NCBI GenBank assembly: GCA_958295485.1
Contig: OY282354.1
Coordinates: forward strand, 2,748,042-2,812,041
Source: an uncultured Gammaproteobacteria bacterium
GTDB lineage: Bacteria; Pseudomonadota; Gammaproteobacteria; Eutrophobiales; Eutrophobiaceae
Direction of reading: 5' to 3'
Length of the DNA stretch: 64,000 nucleotides
Part shown: positions 1-8,698 of the stretch, in pieces
How the letters are laid out: every line of letters begins with the position of its first letter
Numbering within the stretch: the first letter of the stretch is position 1
Position numbers and translations under genes: made by a program
Notes under the pieces: model-generated
Databases searched by the model: none
What the model was told of the DNA's origin: nothing
Seen by the model: only the letters and a program-made list of their open reading frames with translations

Positions 1-2007
1 CCCACGTTTGCAATCAATACACAGGCTGCCGTCAAAAAAACCTACCGGCCGTTTCTCAAATTCGTGGATCTGTTCCCCATGGACCCGGCCAACCCGTTGT
101 CGGTGAAGTCCATGATTAAATTTCTGAAGGAAGATCGAAAAGCCGTTATCTTCCCGGAAGGTCGTATCACGACAACCGGCGTTTTAATGAAGATCTACGA
201 AGGACCGGGGCTGATAGCGGATAAATCAGGGGCCACAATATTACCTATCGCCATCGAGGGCACGCAATACAGCCCCTTGTCCTATATGAAAGGACGCGGA
301 AAGATCGTGCTCTTTCCCAAAATCAGGCTCAAGGCGCTGGCGCCCGAGAAAATAAATATCGACGCATCAATACAGGGGCATGAGCGGCGTAAAGCTGTGA
401 TGATGGCGATGCAAAACCTGATGTACAAGTTGGCCTTTGCCTGTTACGACTATGACAACACGGTATTCGGCGCCATCCTGGACGCGGCGAAGTTGTTCGG
501 AAAAAACCACCTCGTCTTAGAAGATATTAACCGCGAACCGTTGACCTATTCACAGTTATTCACGCGCGCCTTTATCCTCGCCCGGGCGTTACGCGGGGAT
601 ACGCAGTCCGATGAGCGCGTCGGCTTGTTGCTGCCGAACGTGGCAGCGGCCATAGTGAGTTACCTGGCCTTGCAATACCTGGGTCGCATTCCCGCCATGC
701 TCAACTATACGACCGGCATCCAGTTATTGATAAAAGCGTGTGAAACGGCCTCGATCAAAACGGTTTACACTTCCAGGCGATTCATAGAAAACGTCTCGTT
801 GGAAGCCGTCGCCGAAGAACTGCAAGGACACGTGAACCTGGTTTATCTGGAGGACTTGCGTGGCCGTATCGGGTTGGCGGATAAATTGATCGGCTTGCTT
901 CGCAGCTACTATCCCCGGGCGCATTATCGCCGGGTTTCACGGCATAGAAGCGCCGGCGACCCCGCAACCATCCTGTTTACTTCCGGCTCGGAAGGCGTTC
1001 CAAAAGGGGTGGTATTATCCCACCGGAATTTGCTGTCGAACTTCGCCCAGGTGCGCTGCCGCATTGACTTCCTGCCGAGTGACGTATTCTTCAGTTGCCT
1101 CCCTTTATTTCATTCGTTCGGCTTGAACGTCGGTTGCCTGATGCCCCTGCTGGGCGGCAGCAGGATATTTCTATACACCACGCCTTTACATTACCGGGTG
1201 ATTCCTGAACTGGCATACGGAACAAACGCGACGGTTTTATTCGGCGCCAATACTTTCCTCAAGGGTTACGCCCGTCATGCCCACGCTTACGATTTCAATT
1301 CACTGCGCTACACGCTTGCCGGGGCTGAAAAGCTGCGTGACGATACGCAAAAACTCTGGATGGAAAAATTCGGCATACGCATATTACAGGGATACGGCGT
1401 GACGGAATGCAGTCCCGTGATTTCAGTGAATACATCGCTCAATCATAAAATCGGCAGCGTGGGAAAACTGATGCCGGGCATGGAGGCTTACCTGGTCCCC
1501 GTCGAAGGCATAGAGGCCGGCGGGCGTCTGGTGGTAAAAGGGCCAAACGTCATGCTGGGTTACTTGCTGCATGGTTCAGGGGGAGGCCTGCAACCGCCGC
1601 TGACAGACCGGGGTGACGGCTGGTACGATACCGGTGACATAGCCGCAATCGACCCGGACGGGTACATCGAGATTTTGGGACGGGCAAAACGCTTCGCTAA
1701 AATCGGCGGCGAAATGATTTCTCTCACCGCTGTGGAAGAGTTGGCAAACGCTGCCTGGCCGGACTTCAACCATGCCGCGGTATCCTTGCCCGATGAACGT
1801 AAGGGAGAAAAAATCATATTAGTCACGGATTGCGACGGGGCCGAGCGAAAACTCTTCCAGGCAAAGGCGCAGGAACTCAAGTACGGAGAACTTTACATCC
1901 CGCGGGAGGTAGTATACGTCAAAGAGTTGCCGGTTTTAGGCACGGGGAAAACCGATTACGTTACCCTGACGAAGACGCTCGCCGAAGAACAGGAAACCAC
2001 CGCCTGA
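1..2007 (+). CDS. aas: Acyltransferase / acyl-ACP synthetase fusion (Aas-like), 5' end outside window
   Basis: The frame is open from base 1, so the start lies upstream. The N-terminal ~120 residues are the C-terminal part of a PlsC-type lysophospholipid acyltransferase, with a VIFPEGR motif. The rest is an ANL-superfamily adenylating domain: TSGSEGVPKG phosphate-binding loop near residue 330, GYGVTECSP, YDTGD, GRAKRFAKIGGE hinge, and a C-terminal GTGKTD carrying the catalytic Lys. Aas re-acylates 2-acyl-glycerophosphoethanolamine in the inner membrane using fatty acid activated on ACP. The order PlsC then AMP-binding without an MFS domain between them matches the E. coli-type protein. The assignment is by domain order and motifs; a paralogous fused acyl-CoA/ACP ligase is the alternative. 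Confidence 0.85.
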   Translation, partial: PTFAINTQAAVKKTYRPFLKFVDLFPMDPANPLSVKSMIKFLKEDRKAVIFPEGRITTTGVLMKIYEGPGLIADKSGATILPIAIEGTQYSPLSYMKGRGKIVLFPKIRLKALAPEKINIDASIQGHERRKAVMMAMQNLMYKLAFACYDYDNTVFGAILDAAKLFGKNHLVLEDINREPLTYSQLFTRAFILARALRGDTQSDERVGLLLPNVAAAIVSYLALQYLGRIPAMLNYTTGIQLLIKACETASIKTVYTSRRFIENVSLEAVAEELQGHVNLVYLEDLRGRIGLADKLIGLLRSYYPRAHYRRVSRHRSAGDPATILFTSGSEGVPKGVVLSHRNLLSNFAQVRCRIDFLPSDVFFSCLPLFHSFGLNVGCLMPLLGGSRIFLYTTPLHYRVIPELAYGTNATVLFGANTFLKGYARHAHAYDFNSLRYTLAGAEKLRDDTQKLWMEKFGIRILQGYGVTECSPVISVNTSLNHKIGSVGKLMPGMEAYLVPVEGIEAGGRLVVKGPNVMLGYLLHGSGGGLQPPLTDRGDGWYDTGDIAAIDPDGYIEILGRAKRFAKIGGEMISLTAVEELANAAWPDFNHAAVSLPDERKGEKIILVTDCDGAERKLFQAKAQELKYGELYIPREVVYVKELPVLGTGKTDYVTLTKTLAEEQETTA

Positions 2008-2082
2008 ATCCATACTGGATTTGCTTGCCTTTCACTATTTCCAGCGGGCGTCGATACACTGCATCTTTCCTGAAAACACGAT

Positions 2083-2685
2083 ATGGCATTGCAAGACTTG
2101 GCACAGACAGTCCGCTATTTATGCAAAAAGGATAAACGACTGGCAAAAATCATCAATGAAATCGGTGGCTGCGGGTTAATCGGGAGAGACGCTGACTTCG
2201 AGTTTTTAGTGAACTCGATTGTCAGCCAGCAATTATCCAAAGCGGCGGCCGATACGATAATGGCCCGATTTCGGGCGACTTTTCCAAAGGGTAAAATCAC
2301 CCCTCAAAAAGCGCTCGAAAAAACCCGGAGTGAGTTAAAAGCAACCGGGCTTTCTACAAGAAAGTGTGACTACATTCACGACCTGTCCGGGAAAATCGAG
2401 AACGGGACGTTACATCTCACAAAGCTGCAATCAGAAGATGATGACACCATTCGCCGGAGATTGAAGGAAGTCAAAGGCATCGGTGACTGGACGGTGGATA
2501 TGTACTTATTGTTCGGTCTTGCGCGGCCTGACGTATTCCCAGTCAACGACCTGGTATTGAGAAAAGCCATCGCAAAAGCCTATAAGGTCCCGCAAGACGA
2601 CACGGAAGCCATTTTGAAAGTCGCGGAACGCTGGCGCCCCTACAGGAGCATCGGTTCCTGGTATTTATACCGCTATCGCGTCTAG
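2083..2685 (+). CDS. DNA-3-methyladenine glycosylase, AlkA-like HhH-GPD family
   Basis: A 200-residue protein, short because it lacks the N-terminal AlkA lobe. The HhH-GPD core is clear: IVSQQLS near residue 47, helix-hairpin-helix VKGIGDWTVDMYLLF around 129-143, and FPVNDLVLRKA around 150 carrying the catalytic Asp. It should excise alkylated purines such as 3-methyladenine to start base-excision repair. It stands alone, 75 bases after aas on the same strand. No strong Shine-Dalgarno is seen before the ATG. The family is certain; the exact lesion range is not. Confidence 0.85.
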   Translation: MALQDLAQTVRYLCKKDKRLAKIINEIGGCGLIGRDADFEFLVNSIVSQQLSKAAADTIMARFRATFPKGKITPQKALEKTRSELKATGLSTRKCDYIHDLSGKIENGTLHLTKLQSEDDDTIRRRLKEVKGIGDWTVDMYLLFGLARPDVFPVNDLVLRKAIAKAYKVPQDDTEAILKVAERWRPYRSIGSWYLYRYRV

Positions 2686-2735
2686 ATCTCGCAATGGACT
2701 AAAGAGCCGAGACCCACCTCATTTGAGAATAATCC

Positions 2736-2987
2736 TTATTGGGCGCGGGCAGTTATGGCTTCCCGTAGTCCTTCGATCAATCCTTCAAGGCGCGTCATCC
2801 GTTCACGCAAGCTGGTCATGCCAGCCTGTATCACGGCGATTCCGGCGCGGATTTCTTTACGATCTTCGCGGACTTCTCTACGATTGTCGCGGGCTTCTTT
2901 GCGGATTTGAAGGATAAGGCCGATGATTACCGCGCCCACCGATATGATGCTGACGACTGAGATGATGCTGATAATTTCTGGATTCAT
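2736..2987 (-). CDS. Small membrane-anchored coiled-coil protein, copy 1
   Basis: An 83-residue protein: an N-terminal hydrophobic helix (residues 3-25, ISIISVVSIISVGAVIIGLI) then a charged heptad region with two REDRKE-type units and a C-terminal helix ending in LREAITARAQ. The start ATG has a good ribosome site (AAGGAG on the minus strand). It is duplicated by the next gene and belongs to a set of membrane-tethered coiled-coil proteins recurring through this window. Function unknown. The N-in or N-out orientation cannot be read from sequence. Confidence 0.6.
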   Translation of the reverse strand: MNPEIISIISVVSIISVGAVIIGLILQIRKEARDNRREVREDRKEIRAGIAVIQAGMTSLRERMTRLEGLIEGLREAITARAQ

Positions 2988-3366
2988 GGTTTTCTCCTTT
3001 TACCAGTTTCTTCCCACCCTCCGGCTTACCGGGCCACTGTTTATTGGACCCGGGCAGTTATGGCTTCCCGTAGTCCTTCGATCAATCCTTCAAGGTGTGC
3101 CATGCGTTCACGCAAGCTGGTCATGCCGGTCTGTATCACGGCGATTTCAGCGCGGATTTCTTTACGATCTTCGCGGGCTTCTCTACGATCTTCGCGAGCT
3201 TCTTTACGATCTTCGCGGGATTCTTTACGATCTTCGCGGACTTCTTTGCGGATTTGAAGGATAAGGCCGATGATTACTGCGCCTACTGAGATGATGCTGA
3301 TGATTTCTGGATTCATGGTTTTCTCCTTTTACCAGTTTCTTCCCACTCTCCAGCTTACCGGGTCAC
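2737..3366. repeat. Tandem duplication of about 0.31 kb carrying the two coiled-coil genes
   Basis: Two direct copies, about 2737-3043 and 3044-3366, include each gene plus its ribosome site and upstream flank (TTTTACCAGTTTCTTCCCAC is shared). They differ by scattered substitutions and by the number of 21-bp heptad-coding units. Confidence 0.85.
3041..3316 (-). CDS. Small membrane-anchored coiled-coil protein, copy 2
   Basis: A 91-residue tandem paralogue of the preceding gene, nearly identical at both ends (MNPEIISIIS at the start, GLREAITAR at the end). The middle differs by heptad number: four REDR(K/R)E units here against two in copy 1, and the membrane segment is shorter by a few residues. 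The pattern fits unequal slippage of a 21-bp unit. The same AAGGAG ribosome site precedes the ATG. Function unknown. Confidence 0.6.
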   Translation of the reverse strand: MNPEIISIISVGAVIIGLILQIRKEVREDRKESREDRKEAREDRREAREDRKEIRAEIAVIQTGMTSLRERMAHLEGLIEGLREAITARVQ

Positions 3367-3535
3367 TGTGGGAAACATGCCATTACAAAAAATGATTCTC
3401 GGTTCATCCCTGTAAAATTGGGGAACCGGATAAAGATTAATCCGACTGTCCCCATGTTGTCAAGATGTTTTTTGCCGCGGGTCGTCAACACTGAAAATTC
3501 GTGGTGGGAATATTCAGCGAGCGCGGGAGCAGCTG

Positions 3536-4273
3536 TCATCGTCCTCGCGTGAGGGGTACGAAACCCACGGGCAGGACGTCTTTGATTTCTATTTTGCCGG
3601 ATTTCTGTTTTTCGAGTACCTGCAATGATTGATATTGATATTGGGCGCCGACCGGTATCACCATGCGCGCGCCTGTTTTTAGCTGCTCGATTAAAGGTTG
3701 CGGCGCCTGCTCAGGAGCGGCGGTCACTATGATTGCATCGTAAGGCGCGTGTTCTTGCCAGCCGTTGTAACCGTCACCGATTATCACGGTGACATTATCG
3801 TAGCCGAGGCGCGCCAGTGTGTTCTTTGCCCGTTTGCCCAAGGCTTCGATGATTTCAATGGTATAAACGTGATGAACCAGGCGCGACAGGACTGCCGCCT
3901 GGTAACCGGAACCTGTCCCGACTTCCAGCACGACGGCAGCTTTATCCGGCGCGGCCAGGTGCGTCATCAATGCGACAATATACGGTTGTGAAATCGTCTG
4001 CCTCTCTCCGATAGGCAACGGATCATTCAGGTAGGCAAATTTACGCAGGGGGGCGGGCACGAATTCGTGGCGCGGCACGGCGGCCATGGCCTGCATGACC
4101 TTGTCATCCAGGCTGGCCAAGCCGGTATAACTCCGGGTATCGGCAACCATCGAGTTGACTGCCTCGATCATATCCCGCCGCGCCGCCTCATATTCCCCCA
4201 CGGCAAATGCGCAGGGAGAGAACGCCAATATAAAGAAAATGACGGATGAAGGTCGGCAAGGCGGAGCAGTCAT
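3536..4273 (-). CDS. pcm: Protein-L-isoaspartate O-methyltransferase with signal peptide
   Basis: A 245-residue PCMT. Residues 1-24 form a signal peptide (hydrophobic core VIFFILAFSPCAFA), so this copy is predicted periplasmic, unlike cytosolic E. coli Pcm. Core motifs: PRHEFVP near residue 70, LEVGTGSGYQAAVLS SAM-binding loop near 115, and DGYNGW and PYDAIIVTAA further on. It repairs isoaspartyl residues in aged proteins using SAM; how a periplasmic copy would get SAM is unclear. The start lies 3 bases past the stop of a 35-codon ORF and has no Shine-Dalgarno of its own, which suggests coupling. A second Pcm-like gene lies at 13484. Confidence 0.88.
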   Translation of the reverse strand: MTAPPCRPSSVIFFILAFSPCAFAVGEYEAARRDMIEAVNSMVADTRSYTGLASLDDKVMQAMAAVPRHEFVPAPLRKFAYLNDPLPIGERQTISQPYIVALMTHLAAPDKAAVVLEVGTGSGYQAAVLSRLVHHVYTIEIIEALGKRAKNTLARLGYDNVTVIIGDGYNGWQEHAPYDAIIVTAAPEQAPQPLIEQLKTGARMVIPVGAQYQYQSLQVLEKQKSGKIEIKDVLPVGFVPLTRGR

Positions 4274-4276
4274 TTG

Positions 4277-4384
4277 TTATTGACCGGATTCAGTGTTTTG
4301 CGCGTCGGCCAGCGCTTCCGGCGCTCTCGATGCGGATACTGCCTGCTGGGAGTCAACGGGTATTTCAACCTGGTTTTCTTTCAT
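4277..4384 (-). CDS. Small hypothetical ORF between SDR and pcm
   Basis: A 35-codon ORF beginning MKENQVEIPV and ending NTESGQ, with an AGGGGG ribosome site about 8 bases before its ATG. It sits between the SDR stop and the pcm start, same strand, with small gaps. It is hydrophilic with no recognisable domain. It may be a leader that couples pcm translation. Support is positional only. Confidence 0.35.
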   Translation of the reverse strand: MKENQVEIPVDSQQAVSASRAPEALADAQNTESGQ

Positions 4385-4401
4385 CGGCCATCCCCCTGTT
4401 A

Positions 4402-5157
4402 TCAGACAACGCCGCCGCCTACGTTGAGCACTGCGCCGGTCATATAGGCGGAATCATCGGAGGCCAGGAACACCGCCGCCCGGGCCACGTCATCCGGGAC
4501 GCCAAATCTTTTCAGGGGAATCTCATCCACGCGTTCGGAGTAATAATTCTCAGGCATGACTTCCCTGGCAAAAGCGGTTGCAATCCAGCCCGGCGCCAAT
4601 ACGTTGACCCTGATGCCGGGGGCAACGGTTTTGGCAAGCGATTTGCTGAACGCCTGCACACCGGCCTTGACCGCGGAAAACATCTGCGGGTTGGTTCCCC
4701 GGTAACCGTGAATCGCCTGGTCCCAGGACATATTGATAATGACACCGCTGCCTTGTCGCTGCATGACGGGCGTAACGGCCCAGCAACAATGGATAGTCCC
4801 TTTCAAGTCCACTTCGATTAATTCAGTCAGTTTTCGTTCATCGGTCTGCTTTGCGTTGACGCCGGTCAGGATATCCGCGCCGGCATTATTCACCCACACG
4901 TCAATGCGGTTGAACTCGGTCATAACCCTGTCGATCAACCGGTCAACGGCAGCCGGGGCTGAAATATCCGCCTGTATTGCAATCGCCTGCCCGGAAAAAC
5001 CCTGTATTTCGGCGACTGCGTCTTTTGCCTTAGCCTCCGACTTCCGGTAATTGATGACGACCCTTGCCCCTTCCCTGGCGCCGGCAAGCGCGATGGCGCG
5101 CCCTATCCCCGAACCGGCGCCGGTGATTACCATAATTTTATCTTTAAGCCGCGACAT
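4402..5157 (-). CDS. Short-chain dehydrogenase/reductase with altered active site
   Basis: A 251-residue SDR. The NAD(P)-binding TGAGSGIGRA is at residues 12-21 and NNAGAD near 90. The usual catalytic Ser and YxxxK are changed: the stretch reads NMSWDQ, then MFSAVKAG, so Phe (codon TTT) stands where Tyr is expected while the Lys remains. The C-terminal GGGVV is typical of FabG-like SDRs. It may be a divergent SDR subfamily with a different chemistry or a non-catalytic protein. The ATG abuts a perfect palindrome and has no visible ribosome site. Confidence 0.8.
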   Translation of the reverse strand: MSRLKDKIMVITGAGSGIGRAIALAGAREGARVVINYRKSEAKAKDAVAEIQGFSGQAIAIQADISAPAAVDRLIDRVMTEFNRIDVWVNNAGADILTGVNAKQTDERKLTELIEVDLKGTIHCCWAVTPVMQRQGSGVIINMSWDQAIHGYRGTNPQMFSAVKAGVQAFSKSLAKTVAPGIRVNVLAPGWIATAFAREVMPENYYSERVDEIPLKRFGVPDDVARAAVFLASDDSAYMTGAVLNVGGGVV

Positions 5158-5159
5158 AA

Positions 5160-5203
5160 GGGGACAGTTTACTTAATTGCCGTGAATTAAGTAAACTGTC
5201 CCC
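5160..5203. repeat. Perfect 19-bp inverted repeat, 6-base loop
   Basis: Arms 5160-5178 (GGGGACAGTTTACTTAATT) and 5185-5203 are exact reverse complements around GCCGTG. It lies 2 bases upstream of the SDR ATG and 22 bases upstream of the GT2 ATG, between divergent genes. It resembles the GGGGACAGTTTAC-type palindromes dispersed in many proteobacteria and linked to REP-type transposases. That link is from general knowledge. Confidence 0.9.
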
Positions 5204-5225
5204 AAAATCTTGCCCGGCAAAATCC

Positions 5226-6110
5226 ATGAAGTCCATTAGCGTTATTATTCCCAGCTACAATCGCGCGCGCCTGTTGCCGAGATGCCTGGCTTCGGTTATC
5301 GGCCAGAATTATGCCCCTGCTGAAATCATCATCGTCGACGACGGCTCCACTGACACAACGGAAAAGCTCGTTTCCCGATGTCATCCTGAGATCAAGTTAA
5401 TCTCACAAAAAAACCAGGGGGTGAGCGCCGCCAGGAACGCGGGAATACGCGCGGCAAAAGGGGATTGGCTGGCGTTTTTAGACTCGGATGACACCTGGTT
5501 TCCCGACAAGTTGGAGCGACAGGTCCGGAAAATCGAAAATTCTTCCGGTGGATGCGTCGTCCATACCAACGAATTGTGGGTTCGCAACGGAGTCCGGGTA
5601 AACCAGATGCGCAAACACAGAAAATACGGTGGTTCCATCTTCAGGCATTGCCTTCCCCTTTGTGTTATCTCGCCTTCGTCCGTTATGATACACAGGCGCG
5701 TGTTTGAGCAGGTCGGCCTGTTTGATGAAGCAATGCCGGTCTGTGAAGACTATGACCTGTGGTTGCGGATCTGCGCGCGTATGCCGGTATTGTTTATCGA
5801 CAAACCGCTGATTACAAAATACGGCGGACACGATGACCAGCTCTCGAACAAGTATTGGGGAATGGACCGGTATCGAATAAGGGCTATTGACAAAATTCTC
5901 AATGAAGCGGAGCTGGAACCGTCTGACAGGCAGGCGGCCATAACCGCGTTAGTCGGTAAAACAAGAATTTATCTGAACGGCGCAAAAAAACATGGCAACC
6001 CGATATTTGTACCCGAATGTGAAAAGCTGTTGGCGCAATATGCCAACCAGGTTGCCGGTGGCCCGGACCAACCGGGAAAAATTGCATTGAAAACCAAAGC
6101 GGGATACTGA
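5226..6110 (+). CDS. Family 2 glycosyltransferase
   Basis: A 294-residue GT-A fold enzyme: SVIIPSYNRARLLPRCLASV at 4-23, VDDGSTD near 37-43 (nucleotide binding), FLDSDDTW near 87 (DxD metal site), and CEDYDLWLRI near 178 as the ED acceptor motif. It transfers a sugar from a nucleotide donor; donor and acceptor cannot be read. It has no membrane segments. Its TGA overlaps the ATG of the next gene by one base, so the two are likely co-translated. Confidence 0.85.
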   Translation: MKSISVIIPSYNRARLLPRCLASVIGQNYAPAEIIIVDDGSTDTTEKLVSRCHPEIKLISQKNQGVSAARNAGIRAAKGDWLAFLDSDDTWFPDKLERQVRKIENSSGGCVVHTNELWVRNGVRVNQMRKHRKYGGSIFRHCLPLCVISPSSVMIHRRVFEQVGLFDEAMPVCEDYDLWLRICARMPVLFIDKPLITKYGGHDDQLSNKYWGMDRYRIRAIDKILNEAELEPSDRQAAITALVGKTRIYLNGAKKHGNPIFVPECEKLLAQYANQVAGGPDQPGKIALKTKAGY

Positions 6111-6940
6111 TGCTCCATATTATCTGCGCCTTGAAGCCTGAAGCCCAGCCGTTGATCGATTACTACCGCCTGCAGCTGCAACCGAAAGCCGGGGCATTTC
6201 AAATTTATCACCGCCCGGAGACGGATAGCGCGCTGACGATATCCGGCATGGGCAAGTCAGCCGCCGGGGCGGCCGTGAATGCCACTCGTGATTATTTCAA
6301 CTCAGGCAAATCGGACGCGTGGATCAACGTGGGGACGGCGGGACACGCCAGCCTGCCCATAGGCCAGGCGGTGATAACAAAAAAGATAACCGACGCCGGC
6401 GCCGGGCAAACCTGGTTTCCATCCCGGGTTTTTACAACCGCGCTGCCCGTGCATGAACTGCTTACTTTAGACAAACCCGGCAGGGAATACCGAACGGAGT
6501 TATTCGACATGGAAGGCGCCGGATTTTTCCAGGCCGTTACAAAGTTTGCGACGCTGGAACTCGTGCAGGTAATAAAGATCATCTCGGATAATGCCAGCCA
6601 ATCAATGGATGAAATCAACCCGGACTTGCTCAGCCGGTTAATCACAAAAAACCTGCCCGTAATCGATGAAGTCATCCAACAACTGCTGCCGCTCTCGAAG
6701 AAACAACAACAGCTTGAGCGTCTTGCCGAAGGGTTCGACAGGATAGTTCAAAGCCGGCATTTTACCGCCAGCCAAAGACATCAATTAAAAACGTTGCTGA
6801 GAAAGTGGAACGTCCTGTATCGCCGGGAACCGCTTGGGCAAGCGCCCCTGGAAAAACGCCTGGCCAGGCAAAATTCCGCTACGCAAGTCCTTGAGCACCT
6901 ACGGGACGAACTCGACAAAGCCCCGGTAAATCTTCGCTGA
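6110..6940 (+). CDS. Nucleoside phosphorylase/nucleosidase-family protein
   Basis: A 276-residue protein. The N-terminal ~190 residues resemble the PNP/UDP family, with INVGTAGH near 79 and LFDMEGAGFF near 140, which is the MEGA region that contacts ribose in MTA/SAH nucleosidases. The C-terminal ~80 residues are a charged helical extension rich in Arg and Lys. It sits between a GT2 and a radical SAM lyase on the same strand. The substrate is unknown; salvage of a nucleoside product is an inference from family. Confidence 0.65.
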   Translation: MLHIICALKPEAQPLIDYYRLQLQPKAGAFQIYHRPETDSALTISGMGKSAAGAAVNATRDYFNSGKSDAWINVGTAGHASLPIGQAVITKKITDAGAGQTWFPSRVFTTALPVHELLTLDKPGREYRTELFDMEGAGFFQAVTKFATLELVQVIKIISDNASQSMDEINPDLLSRLITKNLPVIDEVIQQLLPLSKKQQQLERLAEGFDRIVQSRHFTASQRHQLKTLLRKWNVLYRREPLGQAPLEKRLARQNSATQVLEHLRDELDKAPVNLR

Positions 6941-6949
6941 CGGGCGTCA

Positions 6950-7948
6950 ATGATCGATCAAATTTACATCGAGGAAGCCATAGTCGAGCACCCCCGGGCG
7001 CGAGCCATCATGCAACGTTACCCCGGCGCAGTCGTTACCGAGTGTGAGCGTTATACCGAAATTTTCAATCGCAAGGCGCAAAACTTTCGCCTGCAGAAAA
7101 TCAACCCGGCGCTGATCCTGGCAAAAAAGTTTGGCAACCACGTACTCCCCTCCCCTGCCGAATATGCCATCGGGGGCAAACAAAATTATTATTTCTCGCA
7201 CATGCTGAATTGCATCTATGATTGCCGTTATTGTTTTTTACAAGGCATGTATCGGTCGGCGCATTACGTCATATTCGTGAACTATGACGATTTTATCGAA
7301 GCCATCATCGAAAAAATCAAAGCGGCAGGAGATGACTCGATACATTTCTTTTCCGGGTATGACTGTGACAGTTTGGCCCTGGACCCCGTCACGGATTTTG
7401 TTAAAGAATTCCTGCCGGTGTTCAGGCAATATCCCCAGGCGCTGTTGGAGCTGCGCACCAAGAGCACGCAAATCCGCTCGCTACTGGCGGCAGAGCCCAT
7501 GCCGAACTGTATCGTTGCATACAGTTTCACCCCCGAAGAAATCGCCGGGGCGCTCGAACATAAAGCCCCCCCGGTGGGCAAACGAATAACGGCGCTACGC
7601 CAACTCCAGGCACGCGGCTGGCAAATCGGGCTGCGCTTCGACCCACTCATCTACCAGGAAGGCGCTCAATCACAATACGAAGCGCTGTTCGCGCAGATAT
7701 TTGAACAAATAGACGCGCAGATGCTGCATTCGGTCAGTATCGGGAGTTTTCGCCTGCCCAAATCGTTTTATCAAAGCCTGTCGCGACTCTACCCGGAGGA
7801 AGTCCTGTTTGCCTCGCCGCTGGATGAAACAAGCAAGGGGATGATCACGTATCGGGAAACCCTGCGTGATGAGTTGTGGTCTTTTTGTAAAAATGCCCTG
7901 CTCCCATACATACCGGAAGACAAATTCTTTCCCTGCGAAAGCGCCTGA
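6950..7948 (+). CDS. Radical SAM protein of the spore photoproduct lyase family
   Basis: A 332-residue protein with the cluster motif CIYDCRYC (CxxxCxxC) near residue 88 in the context HMLNCIYDCRYCFLQG, which is the SPL-type site. Downstream blocks include ELRTKS near 167 and GLRFDPL near 224. SPL enzymes split 5-thyminyl-5,6-dihydrothymine photoproducts; non-spore-formers carry homologues of uncertain role, possibly other DNA photolesions. It is 10 bases after the nucleosidase-like gene, in a likely operon. Confidence 0.8.
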   Translation: MIDQIYIEEAIVEHPRARAIMQRYPGAVVTECERYTEIFNRKAQNFRLQKINPALILAKKFGNHVLPSPAEYAIGGKQNYYFSHMLNCIYDCRYCFLQGMYRSAHYVIFVNYDDFIEAIIEKIKAAGDDSIHFFSGYDCDSLALDPVTDFVKEFLPVFRQYPQALLELRTKSTQIRSLLAAEPMPNCIVAYSFTPEEIAGALEHKAPPVGKRITALRQLQARGWQIGLRFDPLIYQEGAQSQYEALFAQIFEQIDAQMLHSVSIGSFRLPKSFYQSLSRLYPEEVLFASPLDETSKGMITYRETLRDELWSFCKNALLPYIPEDKFFPCESA

Positions 7949-7968
7949 TTAAACCCTGATTAGACCCC

Positions 7969-8625
7969 ATGCAGATTGTCCGTGCATTAAAAAACGCGTT
8001 TCGAGCAAGCCGGCGGGTCATGGCGCTGGAACGCGAGCTGGCCCGCGCCCGGAAAACGGAAGAAAAACTGAAACGGGAAAAAGCCGAAGCCGAAGACAAG
8101 GTTGAAAAATTACTGGCCCTGTCTTCCCGGGACGACTTGACGGAAATTGCAAATCGTCGCTGTTTCGATGAATTCCTGCGCAAGGAATGGGGACGGTCGA
8201 TGCGTGCCGGCGTGCCTGTTTCCCTGATTCTCTGTGATATTGATCACTTCAAGCTGTTCAATGATCACTACGGACACCGGGAAGGCGACAAGTGTCTCTG
8301 TCGAATTGCCCATGTAATCAATGAACACGCCAAGCGCGGGGGTGACTTGGCCGCGCGTTACGGCGGCGAGGAGTTTATCCTGATCCTGCCTGACACGAAG
8401 TTGGAAAATGCGCTCAACCTGGCAAATCGGATCCGACAATCCATTGAGGAATTGACCATTGAGCACAAGACCTCGAAGATAAGCAAGGTCGTCACTGCGA
8501 GCCTTGGCGTTGCGACGATGATCCCGACACGGGACCTGCCCCCCGGCGATTTAGTCGAAAAAGCCGATGCGGCCCTGTATGCGGCAAAACTGTCAGGCAG
8601 AAATAAAGTATCGCACAAGTTATGA
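7969..8625 (+). CDS. Diguanylate cyclase (GGDEF domain) with coiled-coil N terminus
   Basis: A 218-residue protein. Residues 15-50 form a charged coiled coil (ALERELARARKTEEKLKREK). The GGDEF domain follows, with metal-binding CDIDHFK near 90, an intact active site RYGGEEF near 125 and an RxxD (RGGD) five residues before it, a likely c-di-GMP inhibitory site. It should make c-di-GMP from two GTP. There is no sensory or membrane domain; the coil probably drives dimerisation. Confidence 0.9.
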   Translation: MQIVRALKNAFRASRRVMALERELARARKTEEKLKREKAEAEDKVEKLLALSSRDDLTEIANRRCFDEFLRKEWGRSMRAGVPVSLILCDIDHFKLFNDHYGHREGDKCLCRIAHVINEHAKRGGDLAARYGGEEFILILPDTKLENALNLANRIRQSIEELTIEHKTSKISKVVTASLGVATMIPTRDLPPGDLVEKADAALYAAKLSGRNKVSHKL

Positions 8626-8675
8626 AGTTTGAAAGGGAGTAAAGGCGAAGAAATGATTTCACACTTCAAACTTCA
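8623..8675. terminator. Possible bidirectional terminator between convergent genes
   Basis: An 11-bp inverted repeat, TGAAGTTTGAA at 8623-8633 and its complement at 8665-8675, spans the gap between the diguanylate cyclase stop and the glnE stop. The loop is long (31 bases) and the stem AT-rich, so a terminator role is weakly supported. Confidence 0.3.
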
Positions 8676-8698
8676 CACTTTTCCGTATTTTTCGGCCA

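Noticed and set aside
6950..7948. Spore formation in this organism
   Set aside because: SPL homologues occur in non-spore-formers and the rest of the window is gammaproteobacterial.
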